In this document: positions 35,803 through 45,379 of the stretch, one piece after another
How positions within the stretch are numbered: position 1 is the stretch's first letter
How the letters are laid out: each line of letters begins with the position of its first letter
From: Keratinibaculum paraultunense
Lineage (GTDB): Bacteria; Bacillota; Clostridia; Tissierellales; Tepidimicrobiaceae
Length of the DNA: 64,000 nt
Reading direction: 5' to 3'
NCBI RefSeq assembly: GCF_016767175.1
Contig: NZ_CP068564.1
Location: 372,001-436,000 of the forward strand
Position numbers and translations under genes: made by a program
The notes under the pieces: generated by a model
The model's database searches: none
Told to the model about the DNA's origin: nothing
Seen by the model: only the letters and a program-made list of their open reading frames with translations

Positions 35803-37017
35803 ATGGCAATAAAAGTTATACAAGAAAAATGTATAGGTTGTGGAATATGTGTCAAAACTTGTCCTTTTGATGCAATAGATATGATAGATAAAAAAGCGGT
35901 GATAACGGACAAATGTACTATTTGTGGAAATTGTTTAGATGTATGCCCTAAAGATGCAATAATAAGAGAAGAGGAAAAAGAGAAAATTAAAGGCATGAAT
36001 ATAGATGAATATGAAGGCGTTTGGGTTTTTGCTGAACAAAGAGATGGTAATTTATTAAATGTGGTTGTTGAATTACTTGGAGAAGGAAGAAAAATAGCTG
36101 ACGAATTAGGAACAGAATTAACAGCTGTTCTTTTAGGTAAAGATGTAGACGATATAGCGGAAAGACTTATTAAATATGGTGCAGATAATGTATTATATGG
36201 GGATTCAGAATTTTTAAAGGTATACACTACTGATGGATATACTAAAGCCATATGTGATTTAATTGAAGATCGAAAGCCAGAAATAATGTTAATAGGTGCT
36301 ACAAATATAGGGAGAGATTTAGGACCAAGAATTTCAGCAAGGCTTCGTACAGGTCTTACTGCTGATTGTACTAAATTAGAAGTAGATAAAGAAAATAGGA
36401 GACTACTTCAAACTCGTCCAGCTTTTGGTGGAAATCTTATGGCTACTATTATTTGCCCAAATCATAGACCTCAAATGTCCACAGTAAGACCAGGGGTAAT
36501 GGAAAAAGCTGAGTATAATGAAGATAGAGTAGGAAATATTGAAAAATTTACTCCAGATTTAAAAGAAGAAGATATTAAGGCTAAAGTATTAGAAGCTATA
36601 AAGGAAGCAAAAGCACAAGTAAAACTTGAAGAAGCTGAAATCATAGTATCTGGAGGTAGAGGATTAGGTAGTCCTGAAGGATTTAAGCTAATTGAAGAAT
36701 TAGCAGAAAAATTAGGAGGAGTGGTGGGAGCTAGTCGTGCTACAGTAGATGCTGGTTGGATAGATCAGTCTCATCAAGTAGGGCAGACTGGAAAAACTGT
36801 AAGACCTACCCTTTATATAGCTTGTGGAATTTCAGGAGCTATACAGCATTTGGCTGGCATGCAGGAATCTGAGGTTATTATTGCTATAAACAAGGATAAA
36901 GATGCACCTATATTTAAGGTAGCAGACTATGGTATAGTAGGAGATTTATATGAAGTGTTGCCAGAACTTATAAAAGGATTAGAAAACATAGACAGTATAT
37001 TGGAAAATGTAAATTAA
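35803..37017 (+). CDS. etfA: Electron transfer flavoprotein alpha subunit with N-terminal ferredoxin domain
   Basis: A 404-residue EtfA with an extra N-terminal 2[4Fe-4S] domain of about 60 residues. The two cluster motifs are [12 protein letters not shown] (about residues 11-22) and [12 protein letters not shown] (about 41-52). The usual EtfA part follows, with the FAD site [20 protein letters not shown] and [20 protein letters not shown]. Similar fused EtfA proteins occur in clostridial and acetogen complexes that exchange electrons with ferredoxin. That suggests, without proof, an electron-bifurcating Acd-Etf. A terminator follows at 37029. Confidence 0.95.
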   Translation: MAIKVIQEKCIGCGICVKTCPFDAIDMIDKKAVITDKCTICGNCLDVCPKDAIIREEEKEKIKGMNIDEYEGVWVFAEQRDGNLLNVVVELLGEGRKIADELGTELTAVLLGKDVDDIAERLIKYGADNVLYGDSEFLKVYTTDGYTKAICDLIEDRKPEIMLIGATNIGRDLGPRISARLRTGLTADCTKLEVDKENRRLLQTRPAFGGNLMATIICPNHRPQMSTVRPGVMEKAEYNEDRVGNIEKFTPDLKEEDIKAKVLEAIKEAKAQVKLEEAEIIVSGGRGLGSPEGFKLIEELAEKLGGVVGASRATVDAGWIDQSHQVGQTGKTVRPTLYIACGISGAIQHLAGMQESEVIIAINKDKDAPIFKVADYGIVGDLYEVLPELIKGLENIDSILENVN

Positions 37018-37028
37018 TAAATAAAAGG

Positions 37029-37061
37029 TGCGAGGCTGTTAAATTAGTCTCGCATTTTTTT
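37029..37061 (+). terminator. Terminator of acd-etfBA
   Basis: TGCGAGGCT (37029-37037) pairs with AGTCTCGCA (37046-37054) with one G-T wobble, followed by seven Ts. Confidence 0.87.
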
Positions 37062-37166
37062 AGTTTGTAAAAAATATTATATAATTCATATATTTTTTAC
37101 AATTTGAATATTTAAATATTTTATGATAAGTTTATTTATATAAAGAGGTAAGCGGGTGAAATTTTT

Positions 37167-39233
37167 ATGAGAAAAACTTTAGCTATTGTAAGCTATAGCA
37201 TAGAGTCAGTTAATTCATATTATACACAGATAAAAGCTTTATTTTCGGGAAATATATTAATGCAAAAAATTACTATGAATGATATTAAAAATATTAAAAT
37301 TATAAATGCTGATGTAGTGCTAGTTCCTTCATATGATATGTTTGGAAAAATAAAAAAACATATTAGTAAAGAGACTGATATAATATTTGCCAATAGAACT
37401 ATATCTAGATCTGGTTTAAAAAAGATAATGGGAATTGAGAAAGGTAGTGAAGTAATTTTAATCGATGAGAGTCCAGAAATGACAGAACAAATGATATCAG
37501 TAATATATCAGCTAGGGGCAAGACATATTAATATAGAATCCTATTGGACAATTAAGAAAGAAGATATTTATAAAAAACCTTTAATTATATTAGGTCAATC
37601 TGAATATTTACCATCCTATTCAAAGGAAATTATTAATATAGGGAATAGTTTACTTGATTTTAATACTATAATAGATATAGGCATTAAGTTTGATTTAATG
37701 CATATGTTAAATAGACAAGATATTTCTAAAAGTTATAATGTAGAAGTAGAGACGGCTAATTTTGGATTAGAAGAGATTTTTGGACTGCTCAATAGTCGTG
37801 AAAGTCAATTGGAAATATTACTTCATACTATTGATGCTGGGGTTATAGGCATAGACTCTGAAGGAGATATATTTTTGTGCAATCACGATGCAGAAAAAAT
37901 TATAGGTCTTAAGGAAAATGATATAATTAATAAAAATGGATTAGAATTATTTTCTCGTATACCATTTAAGCATGCTCTTAAAAAATTAGAACCTATAGAA
38001 GAAAAATTGATAAAAATACATGGAGAACATGTGGTAGTATCTGTGAACCCTTTAGTTCATTCAAGTAAATTATATGGTGCTGTTGCTATAATGAGGAGAT
38101 ATGATGAGACAGAAAAAAAACAACATAAAATAAGAAAACAACTAATTGGAAAAGGACATGTAGCAAAATATTATTTTGATGATATAATGGGTAAAAGTGA
38201 TGTTATTAACAAAAGTAAAGATATTGCCAAAAGAATGTCAAAATCTAATTCTTCAATATTAATTACTGGAGAAACAGGAACAGGTAAAGAATTGTTTGCT
38301 CAAGCAATTCATAATAGTTCTCCACGAAGAAATTATCCATTTGTAGCTGTTAACTGTGGTGCTTTCCCGGAAAGTTTATTAGAAAGTGAATTATTTGGTT
38401 ATGAAGAAGGTGCTTTTACTGGGGCACGAAAAGGCGGTAAACCAGGACTTTTTGAATTAGCTCATAATGGAACTTTGTTTTTAGATGAAATTGCTGAAAT
38501 GCCTATGAATCTTCAGGTTAAACTTCTTAGAGTACTTCAGGAAAAGGAAGTAATACGTCTAGGAGGAGATAGTTTAATAAATGTAGATTTTAGATTAATA
38601 GCAGCTACAAATAAGAATTTAAAAGAAATGGTTAATGAAGGAAAATTTAGAGAAGATTTATATTATCGGCTAAATGTTTTGCCTTTAAAAATACCTCCAT
38701 TAAGAAATAGAAAAGAAGATATATTGTTTTTATTTGAAGAAACAAAAAAACAATTTAATGGTGACTTTATATTGACAGAAAAAGCGGAGGAACTGTTATT
38801 AATACATAATTGGGATGGCAATGTAAGAGAGTTAGTAAACTGTGTGGAATATCTTGTTAATTTAGGTTCAAAGATTATAGATGCAGAAGATTTGCCTTTT
38901 ATTGAGTATGAAAATAGTATAAATAATAAAATGGATACTAAAATGCAAAAAAATATTGTAATAGAATTTTTAGAAACTGCTGGTGACGATCTAAAGAAAT
39001 ATATTTTTGTATTAGAAGAATTGAAAAAAGCTTATATTAGCAATAAAAGATTAGGAAGAAGAAGTATTCATGAAATAGCAAAAATAAACGGAATTTTTTT
39101 AAGTGAACAAGAGGTAAGAAGAATATTAATAGAATTAGAAGAATTAGAAATGGTAAAAATAAATAAAGGACGTGCAGGTACAGTAATAACTAGAGAAGGT
39201 TTAAATATATTAGGTCATATAACAATGGGTTAA
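37167..39233 (+). CDS. Sigma-54-dependent activator with PrpR-like sensor and PAS domain
   Basis: A 688-residue enhancer-binding protein. Residues 1 to about 190 resemble the PrpR N-terminal sensory domain; a PAS domain follows (about 205-325, HTIDAGVIGIDSEGDIFLCN). The AAA+ domain has Walker A GETGTGKE (from G368), the sigma-54 contact loop GAFTGA (415-420) and Walker B GTLFLDEIAEMP. The usual Fis-type helix-turn-helix is not evident. The last about 95 residues instead look like a winged helix (RRSIHEIAKINGIFLSEQEV, then RRILIELEELEMVKI). The start ATG is 37167. A -24/-12 promoter lies just downstream before iorA, so this gene very likely activates the ior operon in response to a metabolite. 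Confidence 0.93.
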   Translation: MRKTLAIVSYSIESVNSYYTQIKALFSGNILMQKITMNDIKNIKIINADVVLVPSYDMFGKIKKHISKETDIIFANRTISRSGLKKIMGIEKGSEVILIDESPEMTEQMISVIYQLGARHINIESYWTIKKEDIYKKPLIILGQSEYLPSYSKEIINIGNSLLDFNTIIDIGIKFDLMHMLNRQDISKSYNVEVETANFGLEEIFGLLNSRESQLEILLHTIDAGVIGIDSEGDIFLCNHDAEKIIGLKENDIINKNGLELFSRIPFKHALKKLEPIEEKLIKIHGEHVVVSVNPLVHSSKLYGAVAIMRRYDETEKKQHKIRKQLIGKGHVAKYYFDDIMGKSDVINKSKDIAKRMSKSNSSILITGETGTGKELFAQAIHNSSPRRNYPFVAVNCGAFPESLLESELFGYEEGAFTGARKGGKPGLFELAHNGTLFLDEIAEMPMNLQVKLLRVLQEKEVIRLGGDSLINVDFRLIAATNKNLKEMVNEGKFREDLYYRLNVLPLKIPPLRNRKEDILFLFEETKKQFNGDFILTEKAEELLLIHNWDGNVRELVNCVEYLVNLGSKIIDAEDLPFIEYENSINNKMDTKMQKNIVIEFLETAGDDLKKYIFVLEELKKAYISNKRLGRRSIHEIAKINGIFLSEQEVRRILIELEELEMVKINKGRAGTVITREGLNILGHITMG

Positions 39234-39270
39234 ATGGTATCGTAAGTTTGTACCATTTAACCCATTGTTA
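39220..39270. repeat. 20-bp-stem hairpin at the end of the sigma-54 activator gene
   Basis: The arms 39220-39239 and 39251-39270 are perfectly complementary (core GGGTTAAATGGTA / TACCATTTAACCC) around an 11-base loop. The stop codon (39231-39233) lies in the left arm. No T-run follows. It could be a terminator, an RNA-stabilising hairpin, or an activator-binding palindrome about 250-300 bp upstream of the -24/-12 promoter. Confidence 0.7.
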
Positions 39271-39337
39271 CTTAAAGTATTATATTTAATTGTTATTAAT
39301 TATTAAAATATTATAAAAAATGTTGATAAGAATTTAA

Positions 39338-39520
39338 TGTATTACTGGTGCTTTAGTGATTTGTTGGATATGGGATAAAGAAGTTGCCAGAAATGAAATA
39401 ACTAATAATGGTAAAATTGAATTTAAATTATTTAATATTTGGTATAATTTAACTAAATATTTTGTTCCAATATTATTAATATTTGTATTTTTAACTGCTA
39501 CTGGAATTTTAAGAATATAA
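39338..39520 (+). pseudogene. Fossil C-terminus of a sodium-dependent (NSS-family) transporter
   Basis: An open stretch of 60 codons with no start codon encodes CITGALVICWIWDKEVARNE, then FKLFNIWYNLTKYFVPILLI and VFLTATGILRI before TAA 39518-39520. A helix ending in W-x2-D-K, then an N-x-G-K link and a WY-x-LTKY-x-VPI helix, is how neurotransmitter:sodium symporter-type proteins end. A stop (TAA 39335-39337) closes the frame upstream, and the rest of the gene is gone. I read it as the remnant of an amino-acid transporter that once sat before iorA. The family call rests on pattern recognition alone. Confidence 0.6.
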
Positions 39521-39522
39521 TA

Positions 39523-39538
39523 TGGCATGTAATTTGCA
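39523..39538 (+). promoter_or_regulatory. Sigma-54 (-24/-12) promoter of the ior operon
   Basis: TGGCATGTAATTTGCA matches the consensus TGGCACG-N4-TTGCA at all but one fixed base, with exact spacing. The start point would be near 39550, leaving a leader of about 115 bases before iorA. The adjacent upstream gene encodes a sigma-54 activator. Confidence 0.88.
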
Positions 39539-39666
39539 TTAATATATTATTGTATATTATAAGCTTAAGTTAATATATTGTTGTATAATATATATAAGGT
39601 CACTATTATAATATTATAATTTTAAATTTATTACTAAAAACAAATTGATGAAAAGGAGGATATTAC

Positions 39667-41445
39667 ATGAGAAAGCTATTGACAGGGAATGAAGCCATAG
39701 CTCTTGGAGCTTATGAAGCTGGTATTCACTACGCTGCTGCATACCCAGGGACCCCAAGTACAGAGATATTAGAAAACTTAGCTAAATACAAAGAAGAAAT
39801 AATTGCAGAATGGGCACCAAATGAAAAGGTTGCAGTAGAATCAGCTTTAGGTGCTTCTATATATGGAGCAAGATCTCTTGCTGCTATGAAGCATGTAGGC
39901 TTAAATGTGGCTGCAGATCCATTTTTTTCTTCAGGTTATACAGGAGTTAATGGAGGATTAGTACTTATTACTGCAGATGATCCTGGATTACATTCATCTC
40001 AAAATGAGCAAGATAATAGGTATTATGCAAAATTTGGTAAGGTTGCTATGGTAGAACCAAGTGATAGTCAAGAAGCTAAGAATATGGTAAAGATTGCTAT
40101 GGAAATAAGTGAAAAATTTGATACTCCTGTTTTAATGAGATTGACCACTAGGGTATGTCATAGTAAATCTTTAGTAGAAGTAGGAGAAAGGGAAGAAGTT
40201 CCTATAAGACCATACAAGAAGAATTTAGGTAAATATTATTTAGCTCCAGCAGTTGCTAAACAATTGCATGTAAAAGTAGAAGAAAGACTAAAAAAATTAG
40301 AAGAGTTTTCTAATGAAACAGATTTAAACTATGTTGAATGGAATGATAAAAAAATAGGAATAATTTCATCTGGTATAGCTTTTCAATACGCTAAAGAAGT
40401 GTTTAAAGATAAAGCATCCTATTTAAAACTTGGTTTTACTAACCCTCTTCCAATGGATAAGATAAAAAAATTTGCTGAAGAAGTAGAAACATTATATGTA
40501 GTAGAAGAATTAGAACCTTTCATAGAAGAACAAGTTAAAGCTGCTGGTATAGATTGTATAGGGAAGGATAAGATCCCCAATGTTTGGGAATTAAATCCGG
40601 AAATTGTAGAAAAATCTTTACTTGGTAAGGAACGTGAAGTTATTGAGTATGATAAATCTATTGTAGTAAATAGACCACCTACTCTATGTGCAGGCTGTCC
40701 TCATAGAGCGTTTTTCTACGAATTAAGTAAAAGAAAAGATACTATAATAACTGGAGATATTGGATGCTATACATTAGGAGGTGCAGAGCCTTTAAATGCA
40801 ATGGATACCACAATATGTATGGGCGCTAGTATTAGTGCCGGGCATGGTATGGAGAGATTAATAGATGGATACGATGATAATAAGAGAGTAGTAAGTGTTA
40901 TTGGAGATTCTACTTTCTTCCATTCGGGGATGACTAGTTTACTAGATGTAGTATATAACAAAAGTAATACAATTACCTGTGTACTTGACAATAGAATAAC
41001 AGCTATGACTGGTCATCAAGATCATCCAGGAACTGGTTATACTCTTCAAGGCGAACCTACTAAAATGGCAAACATTGCTGAAATTGCAAAAGCTTTAGGA
41101 ATAGAACATGTAAAAACTGTAAATCCATTGGAATTAAAAGAACTTAAAGCAGCTTTTGACTGGGCTTATAGCCTTGATGAACCTTCAGTAATAATTTCAA
41201 GATGGCCTTGTGCCCTTAAGAGATTGTCTGAATACGATAAGAAAGAATTTGACTATAAACCAGGGAAATGCGAGGTAGATCAAGAAAAATGTATTGGATG
41301 TAAAATTTGTGTAAATACTGGATGTCCTGCAATATATTTTGATAAAGAAGCTAAAAAATCTAGCATTAATGCTGCACAATGTGTAGGGTGTGAGTTATGT
41401 ATGCAAGTATGTCCTGTTAAAGCAATAAGCGAGGTGGGTGAATAA
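39667..41445 (+). CDS. iorA: Indolepyruvate:ferredoxin oxidoreductase alpha subunit
   Basis: The 592-residue catalytic subunit of IorAB, which oxidatively decarboxylates aryl-2-oxoacids to acyl-CoA and reduces ferredoxin. It begins RKLLTGNEAIALGAYEAGIH with the family's AAYPGTPSTEI. The thiamine diphosphate half has PPTLCAGCPHRAFFYELSKR and GDIGCYTLGGAEPLNAMDTT. The C-terminus carries two [4Fe-4S] motifs: CIGCKICVNTGCP and CVGCELCMQVCP. The start ATG 39667 has AAAAGGAGG. It heads the operon under a sigma-54 promoter. Preference between aryl and branched 2-oxoacids cannot be fixed from sequence. Confidence 0.96.
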   Translation: MRKLLTGNEAIALGAYEAGIHYAAAYPGTPSTEILENLAKYKEEIIAEWAPNEKVAVESALGASIYGARSLAAMKHVGLNVAADPFFSSGYTGVNGGLVLITADDPGLHSSQNEQDNRYYAKFGKVAMVEPSDSQEAKNMVKIAMEISEKFDTPVLMRLTTRVCHSKSLVEVGEREEVPIRPYKKNLGKYYLAPAVAKQLHVKVEERLKKLEEFSNETDLNYVEWNDKKIGIISSGIAFQYAKEVFKDKASYLKLGFTNPLPMDKIKKFAEEVETLYVVEELEPFIEEQVKAAGIDCIGKDKIPNVWELNPEIVEKSLLGKEREVIEYDKSIVVNRPPTLCAGCPHRAFFYELSKRKDTIITGDIGCYTLGGAEPLNAMDTTICMGASISAGHGMERLIDGYDDNKRVVSVIGDSTFFHSGMTSLLDVVYNKSNTITCVLDNRITAMTGHQDHPGTGYTLQGEPTKMANIAEIAKALGIEHVKTVNPLELKELKAAFDWAYSLDEPSVIISRWPCALKRLSEYDKKEFDYKPGKCEVDQEKCIGCKICVNTGCPAIYFDKEAKKSSINAAQCVGCELCMQVCPVKAISEVGE

Positions 41446-41446
41446 A

Positions 41447-42022
41447 ATGGCAGAAACAAAGAGTATATTATTGGTAGGAGTAGGAGGGCAAGGAACAATT
41501 CTTGCTAGTAGAATTTTATCTGAAGGACTTGTTGAAGCAGGTTATGATGTTAAAATGTCTGAGATTCATGGTATGGCTCAAAGAGGAGGAAGTGTTTCTA
41601 CACAAGTAAGATATGGAGATGAGGTTTTTTCACCTATTATTGGTAGAGGAGAAGCAGATGTATTAGTTTCTTTTGAGGCTATGGAAGCTTTGAGATGGTT
41701 AGAGTATTTAAAACCAGATGGAAAAGTTGTAGTAAATAATTATAAAATTCCTTCAGCTCCAATACTTATGGGAAAAGAAGAGTATCCAGAAGGGGTAATA
41801 GATATTATAAAAAATAAAGCTGATACTAGTATTATAAATGCAGCAGAAATTGCAGAAGAATTAGGAAATATGAAGGTTATGAATATAGTATTGCTTGGAG
41901 CGTTAGTTGAAGCAATGAATTTATCTGATATTGATTGGGAAAAAACGATAAAAAATAATATAAAAGAAAAATTTATTGACATAAACTTAGAAGCATTTGA
42001 AAGAGGGAAAAATGCTATATAA
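41447..42022 (+). CDS. iorB: Indolepyruvate:ferredoxin oxidoreductase beta subunit
   Basis: The 191-residue small subunit of IorAB. It begins ETKSILLVGVGGQGTILASR and has the family pattern KMSEIHGMAQRGGSVSTQVR and GEADVLVSFEAMEALRW. The start is ATG 41447 behind GAGGTGGGTG; the frame extends to GTG 41438, which would overlap iorA. The gene starts within two bases of the iorA stop, so translation is coupled. Confidence 0.95.
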   Translation: MAETKSILLVGVGGQGTILASRILSEGLVEAGYDVKMSEIHGMAQRGGSVSTQVRYGDEVFSPIIGRGEADVLVSFEAMEALRWLEYLKPDGKVVVNNYKIPSAPILMGKEEYPEGVIDIIKNKADTSIINAAEIAEELGNMKVMNIVLLGALVEAMNLSDIDWEKTIKNNIKEKFIDINLEAFERGKNAI

Positions 42023-42068
42023 TTATTAACTTAAATTATAATATAAAAGTTTTGTAAGGAGAGTGATT

Positions 42069-42971
42069 ATGATAATCAATAATTTTGATCAATTAATAAA
42101 AAAAGTTAGTAAATTTGAAAAAAAAAGAAAAGTAGCAGTAGCAGTTGCAGAAGATGCTCATACTTTAGAAGCAGTATTTAAAGCCAAAGAGGAAGGAATT
42201 GTAGATCCTATACTTATTGGGAATAAAAGAAAAATAGATGAGATTTTAAATAATACAAACTATTCTTTTGATGATAATCTTATTATAGATGCTAAAGATG
42301 AAAAAGCTGCTGCTTATAAATCTGTTGAATTAGTAAATATAGGCGAAGTTGATTTTATAATGAAAGGGAAAATTCAAACTGCTGATCTTTTAAAAGCTGT
42401 TGTTGATAAAGAAAAAGGAATTAGAACAGACAAACTTATGTCGCATTTTGCAATTTTAGAAGTTCCCACTTATCATAAATTATTGGTTATTACTGATGGC
42501 GGTATGGTAATGTATCCTGATCTTGAAGAAAAAAGGAAGATAATAGAAAATGCAGTAGATGTTATGCTATCCCTTGGTTACAAAGAACCTAAAGTTGGAG
42601 TTTTAGCAGCAGTGGAGAATGTTAATCCAAAAATGCCAGAAACAGTAGATGCAGCAGAATTAAAGAAGATGAATCAAAAAGGAGAGATAAAAAATTGCAT
42701 TATAGAAGGTCCAATATCCTATGATTTATCTGTAAACAAAGAATCTGCAGAGATAAAGGGTTTTAACAGTCCAGTTGCTGGGGATGTGGATATATTATTG
42801 GCTTCTAATATAACTGTAGGTAATGTTTTGGCAAAGTCTCTTATATATTCAGGTAATTCTAAAATGGCAGGATTTATTGTTGGTGCTAAAGCTCCAATTG
42901 TATTAACATCAAGAGGTTCTTCAACAGAAGAAAAGTATTTATCTCTAGTTTTATCTGCAGCTTCAGTTTAA
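42069..42971 (+). CDS. ptb: Phosphate butyryltransferase
   Basis: Ptb swaps CoA for phosphate on an acyl-CoA, giving an acyl phosphate. The 300-residue protein has the Pta/Ptb-family block KVAVAVAEDAHTLEAVFKAK, DFIMKGKIQTADLLKAVVDK and the late VGNVLAKSLIYSGNSKMAGF followed by APIVLTSRGSS. I use ATG 42069 behind AAGGAGAG; GTG 42063 lies inside that site. Within this operon it should act on the acyl-CoA made by IorAB (aryl-acetyl-CoA or isobutyryl/isovaleryl-CoA) rather than on butyryl-CoA from a separate butyrate pathway. Confidence 0.94.
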   Translation: MIINNFDQLIKKVSKFEKKRKVAVAVAEDAHTLEAVFKAKEEGIVDPILIGNKRKIDEILNNTNYSFDDNLIIDAKDEKAAAYKSVELVNIGEVDFIMKGKIQTADLLKAVVDKEKGIRTDKLMSHFAILEVPTYHKLLVITDGGMVMYPDLEEKRKIIENAVDVMLSLGYKEPKVGVLAAVENVNPKMPETVDAAELKKMNQKGEIKNCIIEGPISYDLSVNKESAEIKGFNSPVAGDVDILLASNITVGNVLAKSLIYSGNSKMAGFIVGAKAPIVLTSRGSSTEEKYLSLVLSAASV

Positions 42972-43045
42972 AATTTGTAATGGTATGTTTTATATTAAGT
43001 TATTACTTTGAATTGATATATTAAAATATAAAGGAGAATGATAAT

Positions 43046-44146
43046 ATGTCAAAAAGTTTATTTAGAAAAGAATTATCAAAATTACAACCTTATGTACCTG
43101 GTAAGCCTATAGAGGAGGTACAAAAGGAATACGGTTTAACTGATGTTGTAAAACTAGCATCTAATGAAAATCAATTAGGACCATCTCCAAAGGCAGTTGA
43201 AGCTGTAAAAAATGAGTTAAAAAATTTAAATATTTATCCAGATGCTGGTGCTATGGAATTAAGACATGCATTAGCTGAAAAATATGGATTAGAGTATGAA
43301 AATATAGTTGTGGGAAATGGTGGAGAACAAGTACTACAGATAATTGCTCAAACTTTTATAAATACTGGCGATGAAGCGATTATGGCTGATACTACTTTTG
43401 GTATATACTCTAATAGTGTAACTCATATGGGGGGAATACCAGTAGAAATTCCTCTTACAAAAGATTACAAACATGATTTTAAAGCTTTTGTTGAGAATGT
43501 AAACGATAAAACTAAATTAATATATGTATGTAATCCAAATAATCCTATACCAAATATAATGGCAAAAGAAGAGATTAATTATCTAGTTGACAATGTACCA
43601 GAAGATGTGGTTATTGTATTTGATGAAGCATATTATGATTTTGCTAGGGTTAATCCAGATTACCCTGAAACTTTAGAAATATTGAATAAAAGACCAAATA
43701 CTATTATTTTAAGAACTTTCTCTAAAGTGAGTGGTTTAGCAGCTGTACGTGTAGGATTTGCCCTTACATCAAAAGAGATTGCTACAGAAATGAGTAAAGT
43801 TAAAGGTGTATTTAATGTGAATAGACTTGCTCAAGTTGCAGCCCTTGCTGCATTAGAAGATCAAGAGCATATTGACAAGACAGTTGAATTAAATTATAAA
43901 TCTTTGAAAATAATGGAGGAAGCTTTTGACGACTTAGGACTTGAGTATGTAAAATCTAATGCTAATTTTACATGGGTTAATATTGGAATTAGTTCAAAAG
44001 ATGTTTTTGAAGAACTTTTAAAACGAGGAGTAATAATAAGACCAGGACATTTATGGGGATGGGATAATTGGTTAAGAGTTAGTACTGGTACAGTAGAACA
44101 GACTGAAAAATTTATAACTGAACTTAAAAATATATTAAATAAATAA
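43046..44146 (+). CDS. Histidinol-phosphate aminotransferase-like PLP aminotransferase
   Basis: A 366-residue fold-type I aminotransferase of the HisC/class I-II group. It has the [19 protein letters not shown] start, [34 protein letters not shown], and the PLP lysine in [19 protein letters not shown]. Although HisC-like, no histidine synthesis gene is near. Its place between ptb and buk suggests that it makes the 2-oxoacid for IorAB from an amino acid, probably aromatic, since HisC paralogues often act on aromatic amino acids. The start ATG 43046 has AAGGAGAATG before it. Confidence 0.9.
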   Translation: MSKSLFRKELSKLQPYVPGKPIEEVQKEYGLTDVVKLASNENQLGPSPKAVEAVKNELKNLNIYPDAGAMELRHALAEKYGLEYENIVVGNGGEQVLQIIAQTFINTGDEAIMADTTFGIYSNSVTHMGGIPVEIPLTKDYKHDFKAFVENVNDKTKLIYVCNPNNPIPNIMAKEEINYLVDNVPEDVVIVFDEAYYDFARVNPDYPETLEILNKRPNTIILRTFSKVSGLAAVRVGFALTSKEIATEMSKVKGVFNVNRLAQVAALAALEDQEHIDKTVELNYKSLKIMEEAFDDLGLEYVKSNANFTWVNIGISSKDVFEELLKRGVIIRPGHLWGWDNWLRVSTGTVEQTEKFITELKNILNK

Positions 44147-44182
44147 ATTTAGTACTATAAGATATATGAAAGGAGTCAGATA

Positions 44183-45250
44183 ATGAGCTATAAAATACTG
44201 GCTATTAACCCTGGTTCAACTTCTACAAAGATAGCTTTATATGAAGATGAAAAAGAAGTTTTTACTGAAACTATAGAGCATCCTGTTGAAGTTATTGAAA
44301 AATTTGAAAATGTTCAAGATCAATACGAAATGAGAAAAGACTTAGTGATGTCTTTTTTAAAAGAAAAAGGTGTTAATATCAATGAATTATCTGCTGTAGT
44401 GGGAAGGGGGGGCATGCTCCCCCGAGTAAAATCAGGTGCCTATGTAGTTAATGAAACAATGCTTGATACCCTTAAAAACAAACCAGCTATGGAACATGCT
44501 TCAAATTTAGGAGCACCTATTGCATATGCAATAGCACAAGCTGCTGGAGTTAAAGCATATATATATGATTCGGTAAGAACAGATGAATTGCATGATATAG
44601 CAAGAATTTCTGGTATACCAGAAATAGAAAGGACAAGTACTTCTCATGTATTAAATACTAGAGCTATGGCTATAAAAGCAGCTAAAAAATACGGGAAGAA
44701 ATATCAAGACATGAATTTTGTTGTTGCCCACTTGGGGGGAGGAATATCTTTAAATGTTCATGAAAAGGGACAAATAGTAGATATTATTTCTGATGACGAA
44801 GGTCCTTTTTCCCCTGAGAGAGCAGGTAGATTACCTTGTACAGCCCTAATTGAATTGTGCTATTCTGGAAAATATGATAAAAAAACTATGCTAAAAAGAA
44901 TAAGGGGAAATGGTGGATTAAAAGCTTATCTAGGTACAGTAGATGCTCGGGAAGTTGAAAAGATGATTGAATCTGGGGATGAAAAAGCAAAACTTATATA
45001 TGAAGCAATGGCTTATCAAATTGCTAAAGGTATAGGAGAGCTTGCAACAGTTCTAGAAGGGAAAGTAGATTTAATTATTTTAACAGGAGGAATTGCTTAT
45101 TCTAAATTAATTACTTCATGGGTTAAGAAACGTGTTGAATATATTGCACCAGTAGAAATAATGCCGGGAGAGAATGAAATGGAATCTTTAGCATATGGAA
45201 TATTGAGAGTATTAAAAGGGGAAGAAAAAGCTAGAGAATATATCGAATAA
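44183..45250 (+). CDS. buk: Butyrate kinase
   Basis: Buk moves the phosphate of an acyl phosphate to ADP, the ATP-yielding step. The 355-residue protein has the acetokinase-family phosphate motif LAINPGSTSTKIALYED, VVGRGGMLPRVKSGAYVVNE, HLGGGISLNVHEKGQIVDI and LILTGGIAYSKLI. Together with Ptb it gives substrate-level ATP from the acyl-CoA made by IorAB. The start ATG 44183 has AAAGGAGTC. A run of Gs within the gene (44403-44410) is unusual in this AT-rich DNA but the frame is intact. Confidence 0.95.
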   Translation: MSYKILAINPGSTSTKIALYEDEKEVFTETIEHPVEVIEKFENVQDQYEMRKDLVMSFLKEKGVNINELSAVVGRGGMLPRVKSGAYVVNETMLDTLKNKPAMEHASNLGAPIAYAIAQAAGVKAYIYDSVRTDELHDIARISGIPEIERTSTSHVLNTRAMAIKAAKKYGKKYQDMNFVVAHLGGGISLNVHEKGQIVDIISDDEGPFSPERAGRLPCTALIELCYSGKYDKKTMLKRIRGNGGLKAYLGTVDAREVEKMIESGDEKAKLIYEAMAYQIAKGIGELATVLEGKVDLIILTGGIAYSKLITSWVKKRVEYIAPVEIMPGENEMESLAYGILRVLKGEEKAREYIE

Positions 45251-45379
45251 TATAATATTTCTTGTACTTGAACTTATACTAGTGCAATGATAAAATTAAT
45301 GTGATAATTAAAATATTCACAAATATAAGTAATTGCTTTAAAAAGGTTTTCATTAACAAATCAAGGGAGGTAATATTTA

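Noticed and set aside
39334-39528. 64-codon open frame on the minus strand in the ior gap
   Set aside because: The plus strand of the same stretch reads as a transporter C-terminus, so the minus-strand frame is its shadow.
44403-44410. Run of eight Gs inside buk as a possible frameshift
   Set aside because: The butyrate kinase motifs on both sides are in one frame, so the run is simply part of the codons for a GRGG segment.
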